Positions 35,786-44,577 of a stretch of DNA of 64,000 nucleotides are shown here, in pieces (the first letter of the stretch is position 1; each line of letters starts with the position of its first letter). The notes below the pieces were generated by a model that was not told the DNA's origin, did not search any database, and worked only from the letters and a program-made list of their open reading frames with translations. The translations under genes were made by a program, and so were the position numbers. This DNA is from Lachnospiraceae bacterium UBA1712 (GTDB lineage: Bacteria; Bacillota; Clostridia; Lachnospirales; Lachnospiraceae): assembly GCA_002317175.1 (NCBI GenBank), contig DCJA01000011.1, positions 5,869-69,868 of the forward strand. Reading direction: 5' to 3'.

Positions 35786-36295
35786 ATGGAAGAAAAATAC
35801 AAAAAGAGAAAATGGTGTCTGTTATTAATACTTATGCTAATCAAGGCTATTGCGGATATTGTCATTTTGCAGGTACAGGTTACTATGGCAGCCACAAATA
35901 AGAATTATGCTGCAGTAAAAGCGTATGGTGATTCAGTGGTAAACGTTGACATGTGGATGGGAATATTTGTTGTGATTGGCACAGCTGTATGGATTCATTT
36001 TGCAATAAAAGACCAAAGATATGAAGTGAAATATCACTTCTGGATTGCAGGCCTATGGGCATTGACAACTGGTGTTGTAGGGGTAGTGAAAGGTATATTT
36101 TGTGACATTATTCTTTTTGAAAATGAACGCAAGCTTGCACAGCAGAATGGTGAAGAACTGTTTGGACATGCTGCTCCTGCGTTGACCATACTTTATATGG
36201 CTTTGGGACTTGCATATTTTGTATTCGTTGCCAATATTGGCGCAATTGCTCAGGCAAGATATAAAAATATGAAACGGTCAAGAGACGTTATGTAA
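35786..36295 (+). CDS. Four-segment membrane protein, function unknown
   Basis: 169 residues with four hydrophobic segments (near 10-34, 55-73, 87-109 and 130-153), a basic N-terminus and a basic C-terminus (ARYKNMKRSRDVM). No family recognised. An agggaaaaag site precedes the ATG. It converges on the next minus-strand gene, and their coding ends overlap by 18 nt, so no terminator separates them. The overlap includes a reverse copy of the GTTTACATAA motif at the stop codon. Confidence 0.7.
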   Translation: MEEKYKKRKWCLLLILMLIKAIADIVILQVQVTMAATNKNYAAVKAYGDSVVNVDMWMGIFVVIGTAVWIHFAIKDQRYEVKYHFWIAGLWALTTGVVGVVKGIFCDIILFENERKLAQQNGEELFGHAAPALTILYMALGLAYFVFVANIGAIAQARYKNMKRSRDVM

Positions 36296-37543
36296 ACTAT
36301 TGTCGACAAGATTATCAATCTCGTCAAATGTCAAATCCTGAGTCTGGGTTAGCCAGTCTGGCATAGAATCAGGGCTTACAGGAAGAGCATCCTTAAGTAC
36401 GTCGGATTTGCCCATAAGCACAGAGTAAGGGATTAAATAAGAAAGTTTTTTTGGATTCGCGCTGTACATACCAAGCATTTTAGGAGTAAAAGCTTTTTTA
36501 AAAAACTTCATATAACTCTTCCTGATTTTTTTTCTCATAGCGAAATATTTTTCTTTTTCGGCTCTTCTTGTGCATTTGATAATCCACGCAATTATCACTA
36601 ATACTAAGCCTAAAAAGCCAAGAAGTCTTTGCTCATAAGTCCCAGTGACCGATATGAAGCCTGGTATGAAAATGGAAGCAAATATGCCTGTTGCTGACCA
36701 AAGTAAGAAACGGAGTACAGCAATAATATATGCTAATATAACATGGTTGTTGCTTTTACAGGTAGTTTGTAAAGATTTCAAAGTAATAGTTTTAGAAGGA
36801 GAAGGCGCATCCTTTTTCGGAGGTTCAACATTTGCTTTTAATCCCAATAATTCTGATAGATTGCTAAGTGACAAGGACAGCAACAGTACGAGAATTGAAA
36901 TGACGCAATAATATGCGAATATTATTGGAAGCATAGCTGAAGTTGAACCTTCATAGATTGCAGATGGAAGAAGGGCAAAAAAAAGCATTAAAATAATGCA
37001 ATATTTATATATTTGTGATTCTTTCTTGATTGAGGCATAATCGATGGCTCTTTCTCCGTCGCTGCTGGCTACAGGAGCCTTGACAGATTCTTTAAAAGGG
37101 CAGGTTTTAACCATTTGCTTGTAATAGTCACTGATTCTGCTCAATTCAACCGATTCATTGCTGATGATTGCATTTTCATCTGCATATTCGATAAGATCAG
37201 CATTGCCAAAAAGAGCTTCAAGAAGATAACGTTCTGCGATAGAAGCTTTGTCAAAGGAAATGGTATTTTTGACTACTCTTACTATATTGTTGGAGTCAAC
37301 ATCTATATTTATATATCCACGCTGGGCCAGAAAGTAGAGCATGAATTTATCGAGATTCTTTTTGTGGCGTCTCTTGATTTTGGGATAGAAAGTCCAAAAA
37401 GAATTGTAAAAGGTCTTATTTCTTTTTTCAAAATCATTTATGGCGGGCTGCATAATATTATCAAAGGTTGTCAATCTTACTGCATATAATCCAAAGACTA
37501 TGACAGTCGCTGCTGTACATATAATTGTTATTATTTCTAGCAT
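36278..37543 (-). CDS. Multi-segment membrane protein (DUF2207-like C-terminal part)
   Basis: 421 residues. The N-terminal membrane segment (~4-22) precedes a cytosolic winged-helix-like part (KKNLDKFMLYFLAQRGYINID). Two hydrophobic pairs follow (~178-220 and ~268-312), then a tail with LSYLIPYSVLMGKSDVL. The order and the YLIPYSVLMG-type motif resemble the second half of DUF2207 membrane proteins, which lack an assigned function. The usual N-terminal extracellular beta domain is missing, so this would be a short form. Family call is tentative. Confidence 0.65.
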   Translation of the reverse strand: MLEIITIICTAATVIVFGLYAVRLTTFDNIMQPAINDFEKRNKTFYNSFWTFYPKIKRRHKKNLDKFMLYFLAQRGYINIDVDSNNIVRVVKNTISFDKASIAERYLLEALFGNADLIEYADENAIISNESVELSRISDYYKQMVKTCPFKESVKAPVASSDGERAIDYASIKKESQIYKYCIILMLFFALLPSAIYEGSTSAMLPIIFAYYCVISILVLLLSLSLSNLSELLGLKANVEPPKKDAPSPSKTITLKSLQTTCKSNNHVILAYIIAVLRFLLWSATGIFASIFIPGFISVTGTYEQRLLGFLGLVLVIIAWIIKCTRRAEKEKYFAMRKKIRKSYMKFFKKAFTPKMLGMYSANPKKLSYLIPYSVLMGKSDVLKDALPVSPDSMPDWLTQTQDLTFDEIDNLVDNSLHNVS

Positions 37544-37750
37544 ATTTTTTCTCTATACTTTCTCATTTATTTTGAATAATAATATGTATATTTCATTAAC
37601 TTAATATAGTATATAATATATTCGCTGATAATGCATATAATTTGCTGTGTACAAATAAGGAAACACTAGCGTTTTCTATTGCATTTTAGAAGGCAGATAT
37701 TATATTATTACAAGGTAAAAATGTTATTATATGAAATGAGGTAAATATAA

Positions 37751-38902
37751 ATGACTAATGCAGAAAAGGCTTTGATGCTCCACGAAGAGTGGAAGGGAAA
37801 GATTGACACAACAGCTAAGAGTAAGGTACAGACAAGAGAAGATCTTGCGCTTGCTTATACTCCAGGTGTTGCTGAACCATGTAAGGTAATTGCAGAAGAC
37901 AAGGAAGCAGCTTACAAGTACACATGGAAGTCAAATACAATTGCAGTTGTATCTGATGGTAGTGCAGTTCTTGGTCTTGGAAATATTGGACCAGAAGCAG
38001 CTATGCCTGTTATGGAAGGTAAAGCGGTTCTCTTTAAGGAATTTGGTGGTGTTAACGCAGTACCTATCTGTCTTGATACACAGGACACAGAAGAGATTAT
38101 CAAGGCTGTAACATATCTTGCACCTACATTTGGTGGATTCAATCTTGAAGATATTTCTGCACCAAGATGTTTTGAAATAGAGAGAAGACTTAAGGAGACA
38201 CTTGATATCCCTGTATTCCATGATGATCAGCATGGTACAGCAGTAGTAGTACTTGCAGGTATTATCAATGCACTTAAGGTTGTTAAGAAGGAAAAGGAAG
38301 CTTGTAAGATTGTTGTAAATGGATCTGGTGCAGCTGGCTGTGCTATTACAAAGCTTCTCTTAAACTATGGATTCAAGAATGCAATCCTTTGCGATACAAA
38401 GGGTGCTATCAGCTCAGCTAGAACAGATCTTAACTGGTCTAAGAAAGAGATGCTTGAGATTACCAATCCTAACGACGAGCAGGGACTTCTTGCTGACGTT
38501 ATGAAGGGCGCTGACATCTTTATCGGTGTATCTGCTCCAGGTACAGTTACACAGGAGATGGTTAAGTCTATGAATAGTGATTCAATTATTTTCGCTATGG
38601 CTAATCCAGTTCCAGAAATTATGCCAGACGAAGCAAAGGCTGCTGGTGCACGTGTAGTTGGTACAGGTAGAAGTGATTTCCCTAACCAGGTTAATAACGT
38701 TGTTGCTTTCCCAGGTATCTTCAGAGGAGCTCTTGATGGAAGAGCAAAGCAGATTACAGAAGAGATGAAGCTTGCAGCTGCTCTCGCTATCGCTGGTACT
38801 ATTCCTGATGATGAGATTAATGAGGAAAATGTAATTCCTGAAGCATTTAATCCAGACGTTGCAAAGCGCGTTGCAGATGCAGTTAAGGCATGCATTAAAT
38901 AA
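37751..38902 (+). CDS. Malic enzyme (NAD(P)-dependent malate dehydrogenase, decarboxylating)
   Basis: 383 residues of the short bacterial malic enzyme type: LALAYTPGVAEPCK, SDGSAVLGLGNIGPEAAMPVMEGKAVLFK (catalytic Lys), FEIERRL, FHDDQHGTAVV (metal-binding), VVNGSGAAGCAI (dinucleotide fold), and AMANPVPEIMPDEA. It converts malate to pyruvate and CO2. No ACT or phosphotransacetylase domain is fused. NAD versus NADP preference is not deduced. Strong codon bias suggests a well-expressed gene. An EamA transporter gene follows after 27 nt. Confidence 0.93.
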   Translation: MTNAEKALMLHEEWKGKIDTTAKSKVQTREDLALAYTPGVAEPCKVIAEDKEAAYKYTWKSNTIAVVSDGSAVLGLGNIGPEAAMPVMEGKAVLFKEFGGVNAVPICLDTQDTEEIIKAVTYLAPTFGGFNLEDISAPRCFEIERRLKETLDIPVFHDDQHGTAVVVLAGIINALKVVKKEKEACKIVVNGSGAAGCAITKLLLNYGFKNAILCDTKGAISSARTDLNWSKKEMLEITNPNDEQGLLADVMKGADIFIGVSAPGTVTQEMVKSMNSDSIIFAMANPVPEIMPDEAKAAGARVVGTGRSDFPNQVNNVVAFPGIFRGALDGRAKQITEEMKLAAALAIAGTIPDDEINEENVIPEAFNPDVAKRVADAVKACIK

Positions 38903-38929
38903 TAGAAAATGTTTTGAAGGAATAAGCAC

Positions 38930-39826
38930 ATGAATAAGTTAAAAGGTATTATATATGTGCTGCTTGCAGGAACTATGTGGGGATGTATGGGATTACTCGT
39001 ACGTCCCCTTAATAATATGGGCTTACAGTCTATGGATATAGTAGGCTTGAGAAGCTATGTAACAGTGTTGTTAACTCTGATCGGGTTACCGCTGTTATGT
39101 AAACTGAATAATACTTCTGTTAAGCAGGCAGTAAGAATTAGATTAAAAGATATATGGGTATTTGTGGGGACAGGAATTATAAGTGTAGTATTTTTTAATT
39201 TCTGTTATTTCAATACAATTATTCATACGTCACTGTCAGTAGCCGCAATTATGCTGTATACTGCACCGATTTTTGTTATGCTTATCAGCGTTCCAGTGTT
39301 TAAGAATAAGCTTAACAGGTACAAGGTTTTTGCCTTGATACTCGCCTTTGCTGGATGCGGAATAGTAACAGGTGCCTTTATAGGTAAAATGGTTATTGGC
39401 ATGGCTGGTTTTTTGTTTGGAATAGGCGCAGGTGTTGGATATGCCCTCTACAGCATATTTGGTAAGCTGGCAGCGGATAAGAAATATAATTCGGTTAGCA
39501 TAACTCTATACACCTTTATATTTGCCAGTATAGGAGTTTTGCCATTTATCAATATCAGGCATATTGTAGAGATATTAACTGGCAATGGTGGACTGCTGTA
39601 TAGTATTCTGCTTATTACTATTACTACATTTTTGCCTTACATATTCTATACCGCCGGACTTTCGCTTATGGAGCCAGGAAAGGCTGCGATTGTTGCCTGT
39701 ATAGAGCCTGTAGTAGCTACATTGGTTGGATGGGTTTCTTTTGGAGAGAAGCCTACAATGATGACAGCTTTAGGTGTAGTATTGGTAATATTTGCGATAA
39801 TAATTATTAATACCAAAGGTGAATAA
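38930..39826 (+). CDS. DMT-superfamily (EamA) transporter
   Basis: 298 residues with ten membrane segments in two EamA repeats; the second repeat carries GVGYALYSIFGKLAADKKYNS and ends with MEPGKAAIVACIEPVVATLVGWVSFGEKPT, the most conserved EamA motif. These proteins export amino acids or other metabolites; substrate not predicted. It starts 27 nt after malic enzyme with a gaagg site, so the two are probably cotranscribed. Confidence 0.9.
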   Translation: MNKLKGIIYVLLAGTMWGCMGLLVRPLNNMGLQSMDIVGLRSYVTVLLTLIGLPLLCKLNNTSVKQAVRIRLKDIWVFVGTGIISVVFFNFCYFNTIIHTSLSVAAIMLYTAPIFVMLISVPVFKNKLNRYKVFALILAFAGCGIVTGAFIGKMVIGMAGFLFGIGAGVGYALYSIFGKLAADKKYNSVSITLYTFIFASIGVLPFINIRHIVEILTGNGGLLYSILLITITTFLPYIFYTAGLSLMEPGKAAIVACIEPVVATLVGWVSFGEKPTMMTALGVVLVIFAIIIINTKGE

Positions 39827-39829
39827 ATG

Positions 39830-39838
39830 TGCTATAAT
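39830..39838 (+). promoter_or_regulatory. Extended -10 promoter of the EAL gene
   Basis: TGCTATAAT four bases after the preceding stop codon, about 80 nt before the EAL protein start; no clear -35. Confidence 0.5.
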
Positions 39839-39916
39839 TTGGAAAAAGGATAAGATTATTGTGCAGACAGTATAACTGACTCCTTTAGAATTGCAGTATT
39901 TGGTTGAGGAATGATA

Positions 39917-41602
39917 ATGACAGATAACGTCAGAGAACTATTCAACAAATTTGTTGATGCGTTAGTTGGAATCAATGGAATAGAGGAAACCTTTGCAGTT
40001 ATCAAGACCAGTGGTCAGGAAGTGCTCAAAGAATTAGGCGTGGTTAAGTGGAAGTGCATTTATTATACTCTGGTTGATGCTGTCATTAAGGAAGAGATTC
40101 GTGCAGAGGATATTTTTATAATTGATGAGTCGAGAGCTGATTCGCCAACAGTGGTTGAGGCCAAGGATTATCATACTCCTAATGGTGGAAATCTGGGCCT
40201 GGAGATGTATCGTATTGAGTCTGATATCTGGACAGATGAGATGCGTGAAGATCTTTTGATGGTTATGAATATGATATTTATTGCTTTGGGAAGAGGCCGT
40301 GTATATACCTCCTATGAAAAAGCCAACCTGTCAGACCTTACGACCGGAGCACCTAATCAGATTGCTTTGGTCAGGTTTATTTCCAAGCTTGCTGCAGAGG
40401 ATAAAAGTCATCTATATGTCGCAGCATTTATGAATATCAAGAACTTCAGATGGATTAATGATAAATACGGATCTGAAGCTGGAGATGAATATATTAAAGA
40501 GTTCAGCCGACGTTGCATGAATCAAATGATAGAAGAAGAACTGTTTGCTAGGCTGGGCGGAGATAATTTCGTTGCACTTGTAAAAAAAGAGAATCTTATA
40601 GATAAAGACGATAAACTTAGGAATATGAGTTTTTCTCTTAATATTGAAGGTGAAAAAGTCGAGTTTAAACCAAAGGTAAGAGCTGGTTTGTATGCTCTTA
40701 ACAGAGGCGACGGTATGCATGAAGTGATGCAGGGCATGAGCACAGCACTTCAATATGCTAGACTGCCTGATTCACTTGATTTTGTCTGGTATCAGCCATA
40801 TATGGGAGAAAATGGAAAGAAACTTAGAGATTTACAGGTATCATTTCCTATAGGACTAAAGAATAAAGAATTTGTGGCTTTCTATCAGCCTAAGGTATCC
40901 CTTAAGGATCTTAAGCTTTGTGGAGCAGAAGCGCTTTGCCGATGGGAGAAAAATGGTGAGTTTGTCTCACCTATGGACTTTATTCCTGACCTTGAAGTAG
41001 ATGGATCTATTATCAAACTTGATTTTTATATGCTTGAACTGGTTTGTCAGGATATAGCAGATATGGAAGCAAGAGGTATTAACCCTGGTAAGATATCAGT
41101 TAACTTCTCTAAGCATCATCTGAATGATAAAAATTTTGGTGATAGAATAGTAGCCATAATCGATATGTATGGAATTAAACATGATAATATTGAGATTGAG
41201 CTTACTGAGATGTATTCATGCGATGATTTCACTATGGTTAAGAAATTTGTTAGCCTAATGAATGAGGCAGGAATTGCTACATCACTTGATGACTTCGGAA
41301 CAGGATATTCATCACTTAATATGTTAACTTCAGTGGAAACTGATATTATTAAGATGGATAAATCCTTTATGGATGATCTTGATACAAAGCCGGAAAAACA
41401 TAGAAGTATGGTTAGAAATATTATCAATATGATAAATGAGCTGGGAATGGAATCCTTAGCGGAAGGTGTTGAAAATGTTAAACAGTACGAGCTTCTGAAA
41501 AACTGGAATTGTAGTACTGTACAGGGATATCTCTTTGATAAACCGCTTCCAAAGGAGGAATTTGAAAGGAGAGTGTTAAATCCAGTTTATGCTTCTCCAT
41601 AG
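39917..41602 (+). CDS. Degenerate-GGDEF/EAL cyclic-di-GMP phosphodiesterase
   Basis: 561 residues, no membrane segments. An N-terminal sensor-like part (~1-140) is followed by a GGDEF fold with LGGDNF instead of GGDEF, so it is probably not a cyclase, though it may bind GTP. The EAL domain (~305-555) looks active: AEALCRW, SVNFSKHHL, IELTEM, SLDDFGTGYSSL, IIKMDKSFM, AEGVEN and VQGYLFDKPLP hold the metal and catalytic positions. It should lower c-di-GMP in the cytosol. ATG 39917 is chosen over 39911 because gagga lies 6 nt before it. Confidence 0.9.
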   Translation: MTDNVRELFNKFVDALVGINGIEETFAVIKTSGQEVLKELGVVKWKCIYYTLVDAVIKEEIRAEDIFIIDESRADSPTVVEAKDYHTPNGGNLGLEMYRIESDIWTDEMREDLLMVMNMIFIALGRGRVYTSYEKANLSDLTTGAPNQIALVRFISKLAAEDKSHLYVAAFMNIKNFRWINDKYGSEAGDEYIKEFSRRCMNQMIEEELFARLGGDNFVALVKKENLIDKDDKLRNMSFSLNIEGEKVEFKPKVRAGLYALNRGDGMHEVMQGMSTALQYARLPDSLDFVWYQPYMGENGKKLRDLQVSFPIGLKNKEFVAFYQPKVSLKDLKLCGAEALCRWEKNGEFVSPMDFIPDLEVDGSIIKLDFYMLELVCQDIADMEARGINPGKISVNFSKHHLNDKNFGDRIVAIIDMYGIKHDNIEIELTEMYSCDDFTMVKKFVSLMNEAGIATSLDDFGTGYSSLNMLTSVETDIIKMDKSFMDDLDTKPEKHRSMVRNIINMINELGMESLAEGVENVKQYELLKNWNCSTVQGYLFDKPLPKEEFERRVLNPVYASP

Positions 41603-41632
41603 GATATACAACATAAGATGTACAAACTAAAA

Positions 41633-41679
41633 CCCCTTGTTACTTGGTTGATTTAAATCACAAGTAGCAAGGGGGGTTT
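41633..41679. terminator. Long-stem terminator between convergent genes
   Basis: Stem CCCCTTGTTACTTG / CAAGTAGCAAGGGG (one mismatch) around a 13-nt loop, followed by a short T run that merges with a GTTTACATAA copy. Confidence 0.82.
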
Positions 41680-41685
41680 ACATAA
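41675..41685 (+). repeat. GGTTTACATAA motif
   Basis: Exact copy directly behind the terminator stem, in the convergent gap before rarA. Confidence 0.5.
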
Positions 41686-41780
41686 TTGGATACAAAGATT
41701 GATTATTCCATTTTAGGAGGAATGAGAATTTTCCTAAACAGGAACTGGAATATCATTATACATACAAAGCAGGCAACGAA

Positions 41781-43109
41781 CTATTCTTCGGCCTCATCTT
41801 TAATGCGTTTCATATGTTCTTTTATCTTAACCTCATATCCATTGTTGGATGGTCGGTAGAATTCTTTTCCTGATAGTTCATAAGGAAGATACTGCTGCTT
41901 GACATAGTTATTCTTATATACATGAGCATATTTGTAGCCAGTACCATGACCAAGCTTGGCAGCGCCTTTGTAATGGGCATCCTGAAGATGAGTAGGAACT
42001 ACAAGGTTACCTGTTTCACGAACAGTATTAACTGCCTCCTCAATGGCTACACAGCTGGAATTACTCTTTGGTGCAGTAGCTACATACGCAACTGCCTGAG
42101 AGAGAATAATGCTTGATTCAGGCCAGCCTATTCGCTCAACTGCCTGGGCAGCAGCAACAGCCACCTGAAGGGCCTGAGGATCTGCATTACCTACATCTTC
42201 ACTGGCACAAATCATAATTCTTCTGGCAATAAACTTAACATCCTCACCAGACTCAATCATCTTGGCAAGATAGTAGATAGCTGCATCCGGATCAGAGCCT
42301 CGCATACTCTTAATAAATGCAGAAATTGTATCATAGTGATTATCCCCAGTCTTATCAAAGCGCATTACACGTCTCTGTATACAGTCTTCAATAATTGGAG
42401 TAGTAATATGAATAATACCATCCTCAGATTTGTCAGTAGTCATGATGGCCAGTTCTATAGCGTTGAGCGCATGTCTTGCATCGCCATCACAGATATCAGC
42501 CAGTCCGTTAAGGGCATCATCTGTAATCTGGGCATTGTATATTCCCATACCCTTTTCTTTGTCATTGACTGCTCTGAGTATAAGTGTCTTGATATTATCT
42601 ATGGAGAGCGGTTTTAATTCAAATACATGGGATCTGGATATAAGCGCTCCATTGACCTCAAAATATGGGTTCTCTGTTGTAGCACCAATAAGAATAATAG
42701 TTCCATCTTCAACATGTGGAAGAAGATAATCCTGCTGCGCTTTATTAAAACGGTGAATCTCATCAATAAACAGAATGGTTTTCGTTCCATACATACCCTG
42801 ATGGTCTTTGGCCTGTGCCACCACTTCCTCCATATCCTTCTTGCCAGAGGTAGTAGCATTAATCTGCTTGAAATCACTGCTGGTGGTGTTGGCAATAACC
42901 TTGGCTAAGGTAGTCTTACCAGTTCCAGGAGGACCATAAAAAATGACAGAACTAAGCTTATCGGCTTTAATGGCACGATAGAGCAGTTTGTCCTTGCCAA
43001 TGATATGCTCCTGGCCTACAACCTCGTCCAGAGTAGTAGGGCGAAGTCTTGCAGCTAGCGGAGATTCTTTATCTTTATTCGATTCACGCATAAAATCAAA
43101 AAGATCCAT
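41781..43109 (-). CDS. rarA: Replication-associated recombination ATPase RarA/MgsA
   Basis: 442 residues of AAA+ clamp-loader-like type: LAARLRPTTLDEVVGQEHI, VIFYGPPGTGKTTLAK (Walker A), LFIDEIHRFNKAQQD (Walker B), IGATTENPYFEVNGALISRSHVF (sensor 1), and DGDARHALNAIELA (sensor 2). The C-terminal tetramerisation part ends with KGAAKLGHGTGYKYAH. RarA acts at stalled replication forks. Full length. It is divergent from the DUF3592-like gene. Confidence 0.95.
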   Translation of the reverse strand: MDLFDFMRESNKDKESPLAARLRPTTLDEVVGQEHIIGKDKLLYRAIKADKLSSVIFYGPPGTGKTTLAKVIANTTSSDFKQINATTSGKKDMEEVVAQAKDHQGMYGTKTILFIDEIHRFNKAQQDYLLPHVEDGTIILIGATTENPYFEVNGALISRSHVFELKPLSIDNIKTLILRAVNDKEKGMGIYNAQITDDALNGLADICDGDARHALNAIELAIMTTDKSEDGIIHITTPIIEDCIQRRVMRFDKTGDNHYDTISAFIKSMRGSDPDAAIYYLAKMIESGEDVKFIARRIMICASEDVGNADPQALQVAVAAAQAVERIGWPESSIILSQAVAYVATAPKSNSSCVAIEEAVNTVRETGNLVVPTHLQDAHYKGAAKLGHGTGYKYAHVYKNNYVKQQYLPYELSGKEFYRPSNNGYEVKIKEHMKRIKDEAEE

Positions 43110-43184
43110 AGTATTTCTCTCATTTGAACTAAATAGATACCCCTATATTCTACCACAAATGCCTATAATAAACATTGCATTTTT

Positions 43185-43192
43185 GCTATAAT
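43185..43192 (+). promoter_or_regulatory. Extended -10 promoter of the DUF3592-like gene
   Basis: TGC TATAAT element (TG at 43184-43185, hexamer 43187-43192), about 33 nt before the ATG at 43226; no convincing -35. Confidence 0.5.
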
Positions 43193-43225
43193 GTTTTTGT
43201 TATGAATTTATCATAGGAGAGAGAT

Positions 43226-43933
43226 ATGAAAGCGGATAATAATAAAGTTGAAAAATTGATATTTGCTATTTTTCTGGCATTTGGAATTGTATTTTTTACA
43301 ATAGGAATAAGCCTTGCACTGGTGCTTGGCAATGAGAATAAGAACGATTATGTAGGAGTCATGGCTTCAATTGATGAGATAGAAAAGTGGGGAGATAATC
43401 ACCATGTCTATGTCAGTTACTTTTACGAAGGTGAAGAATACAGCCACGTCAAATATAATAGATGGAACTCAGGTATGCGCGAGGGCCAGATTATTGGGGT
43501 AATGATTAACCCCAATAATCCAACTAAGTTCTATACCGGTAATTTTGGAACCATATTTGGATTAAGTTTTGGAGGATTTGGACTTGTATTTGGGTTAATC
43601 GGTGCCATTCCATTAATAATCATTCATAAGAAAAGAAAGGCTGAGGAGAAACTCAGATCAACGGGAATTAGTTACTGGGGAACCATCGTCAATGTATGGC
43701 AAAATAGAAGTGTCAGTTACAATGGCAGACATCCTTATAAGCTGGACGTCAAATATGAAGACGAAAGTATAATTACCACCAACAGATTCTTTACCAGTAA
43801 GAATGTTTGGTTTCAGGATAATCCAGACAGTTATATTGGAAAACAAATCAGAATATTTGTGGATCCAAACAATATGGATAAGTATCTTGTGGATATAGAA
43901 AGTGTAGGAAGTGATTACGGATATGGAATGTAG
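43226..43933 (+). CDS. DUF3592-like membrane protein
   Basis: 235 residues with two membrane segments (~13-34 and ~113-135). Two similar beta segments follow them: VMASIDEIEKWG...VYVSYFYEGEEY and TIVNVWQNRSVSYNG...LDVKYEDES. Each ends in a G-x-I-x-V-x-(I/V)-x-P-x-N pattern (GVMINPNNPTKF, IFVDPNNMDKY). This strand-plus-PxNP pattern is typical of DUF3592 proteins; their function is unknown. The last 11 nt overlap the maf start. Confidence 0.72.
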   Translation: MKADNNKVEKLIFAIFLAFGIVFFTIGISLALVLGNENKNDYVGVMASIDEIEKWGDNHHVYVSYFYEGEEYSHVKYNRWNSGMREGQIIGVMINPNNPTKFYTGNFGTIFGLSFGGFGLVFGLIGAIPLIIIHKKRKAEEKLRSTGISYWGTIVNVWQNRSVSYNGRHPYKLDVKYEDESIITTNRFFTSKNVWFQDNPDSYIGKQIRIFVDPNNMDKYLVDIESVGSDYGYGM

Positions 43934-44543
43934 ATATAAGATAATTCTTGCTTCAGCGTCACCGAGAAGAAAACAACTACTCGAACAGATAGGATTTGAA
44001 TTTGAAGTATGGCCTTCAAGATGTGAGGAGATAATCACAAAGACGATTCCTAAAGAGGTGTGTGTTGAATTATCCAAGCAGAAGGCGGTTGATGTAGCCT
44101 CTTCAATTAATACATATAATGAGGAACATGCCGATATTGCACAGCCACAGGATTTGATAATAATTGGTTCGGATACAATAGTTGCTGTAGGAAATGAGAT
44201 TCTTGGAAAACCGAAGAATGAGCAGGAAGCAAAGACAATGCTTCGCAAACTGTCTGGTAAAACACATAGTGTGTATACAGGCGTTACATTTGTGTTTATG
44301 GCCAGTGATGGAAGAGTTGGCGAATACAGCTTCTTTGACAAAACTGATGTATCCGTCTATGAGATGTCGGATGATGAAATAGAAGAATATGTTGATACAG
44401 GGGATCCACTTGATAAAGCAGGTGCATATGGCATTCAGGGATATTTTGCAAAGCACATTAAAGCTATCGAGGGAGATTATTATAATGTGGTAGGTCTTCC
44501 AGTAGGAAAGCTATATCACGAGTTGAAAAAGATTGTTGGTTGA
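43923..44543 (+). CDS. maf: Maf-type nucleotide pyrophosphatase
   Basis: 206 residues with the Maf signature ASASPRRKQLLEQIGFEFEV, IIGSDTIVAVGNEILGKPK and KAGAYGIQGYFAKHIKAIEGDYYNVVGLP. Maf proteins hydrolyse non-canonical or canonical nucleoside triphosphates to monophosphates and are linked to septum-formation arrest when overproduced. The ATG at 43923 overlaps the upstream gene by 11 nt and has gtaggaag ahead; the longer GTG frame has no site. Confidence 0.94.
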   Translation: MECRYKIILASASPRRKQLLEQIGFEFEVWPSRCEEIITKTIPKEVCVELSKQKAVDVASSINTYNEEHADIAQPQDLIIIGSDTIVAVGNEILGKPKNEQEAKTMLRKLSGKTHSVYTGVTFVFMASDGRVGEYSFFDKTDVSVYEMSDDEIEEYVDTGDPLDKAGAYGIQGYFAKHIKAIEGDYYNVVGLPVGKLYHELKKIVG

Positions 44544-44545
44544 TA

Positions 44546-44555
44546 GTTTACATAA
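44546..44555 (+). repeat. GTTTACATAA motif before the GH115 gene
   Basis: Exact 10-mer 3 nt after the maf stop and 23 nt before the GH115 start codon; the 11th base differs (A for G). Confidence 0.5.
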
Positions 44556-44577
44556 AGTGAGACACAAGGGGTTAGAT

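Noticed and set aside
41713..41740. Terminator for rarA on the minus strand (TTTAGGA/TCCTAAA)
   Set aside because: Seven-pair stem with a 14-nt loop and weak T run; too weak, and the strong stem at 41633 already serves the convergent pair.
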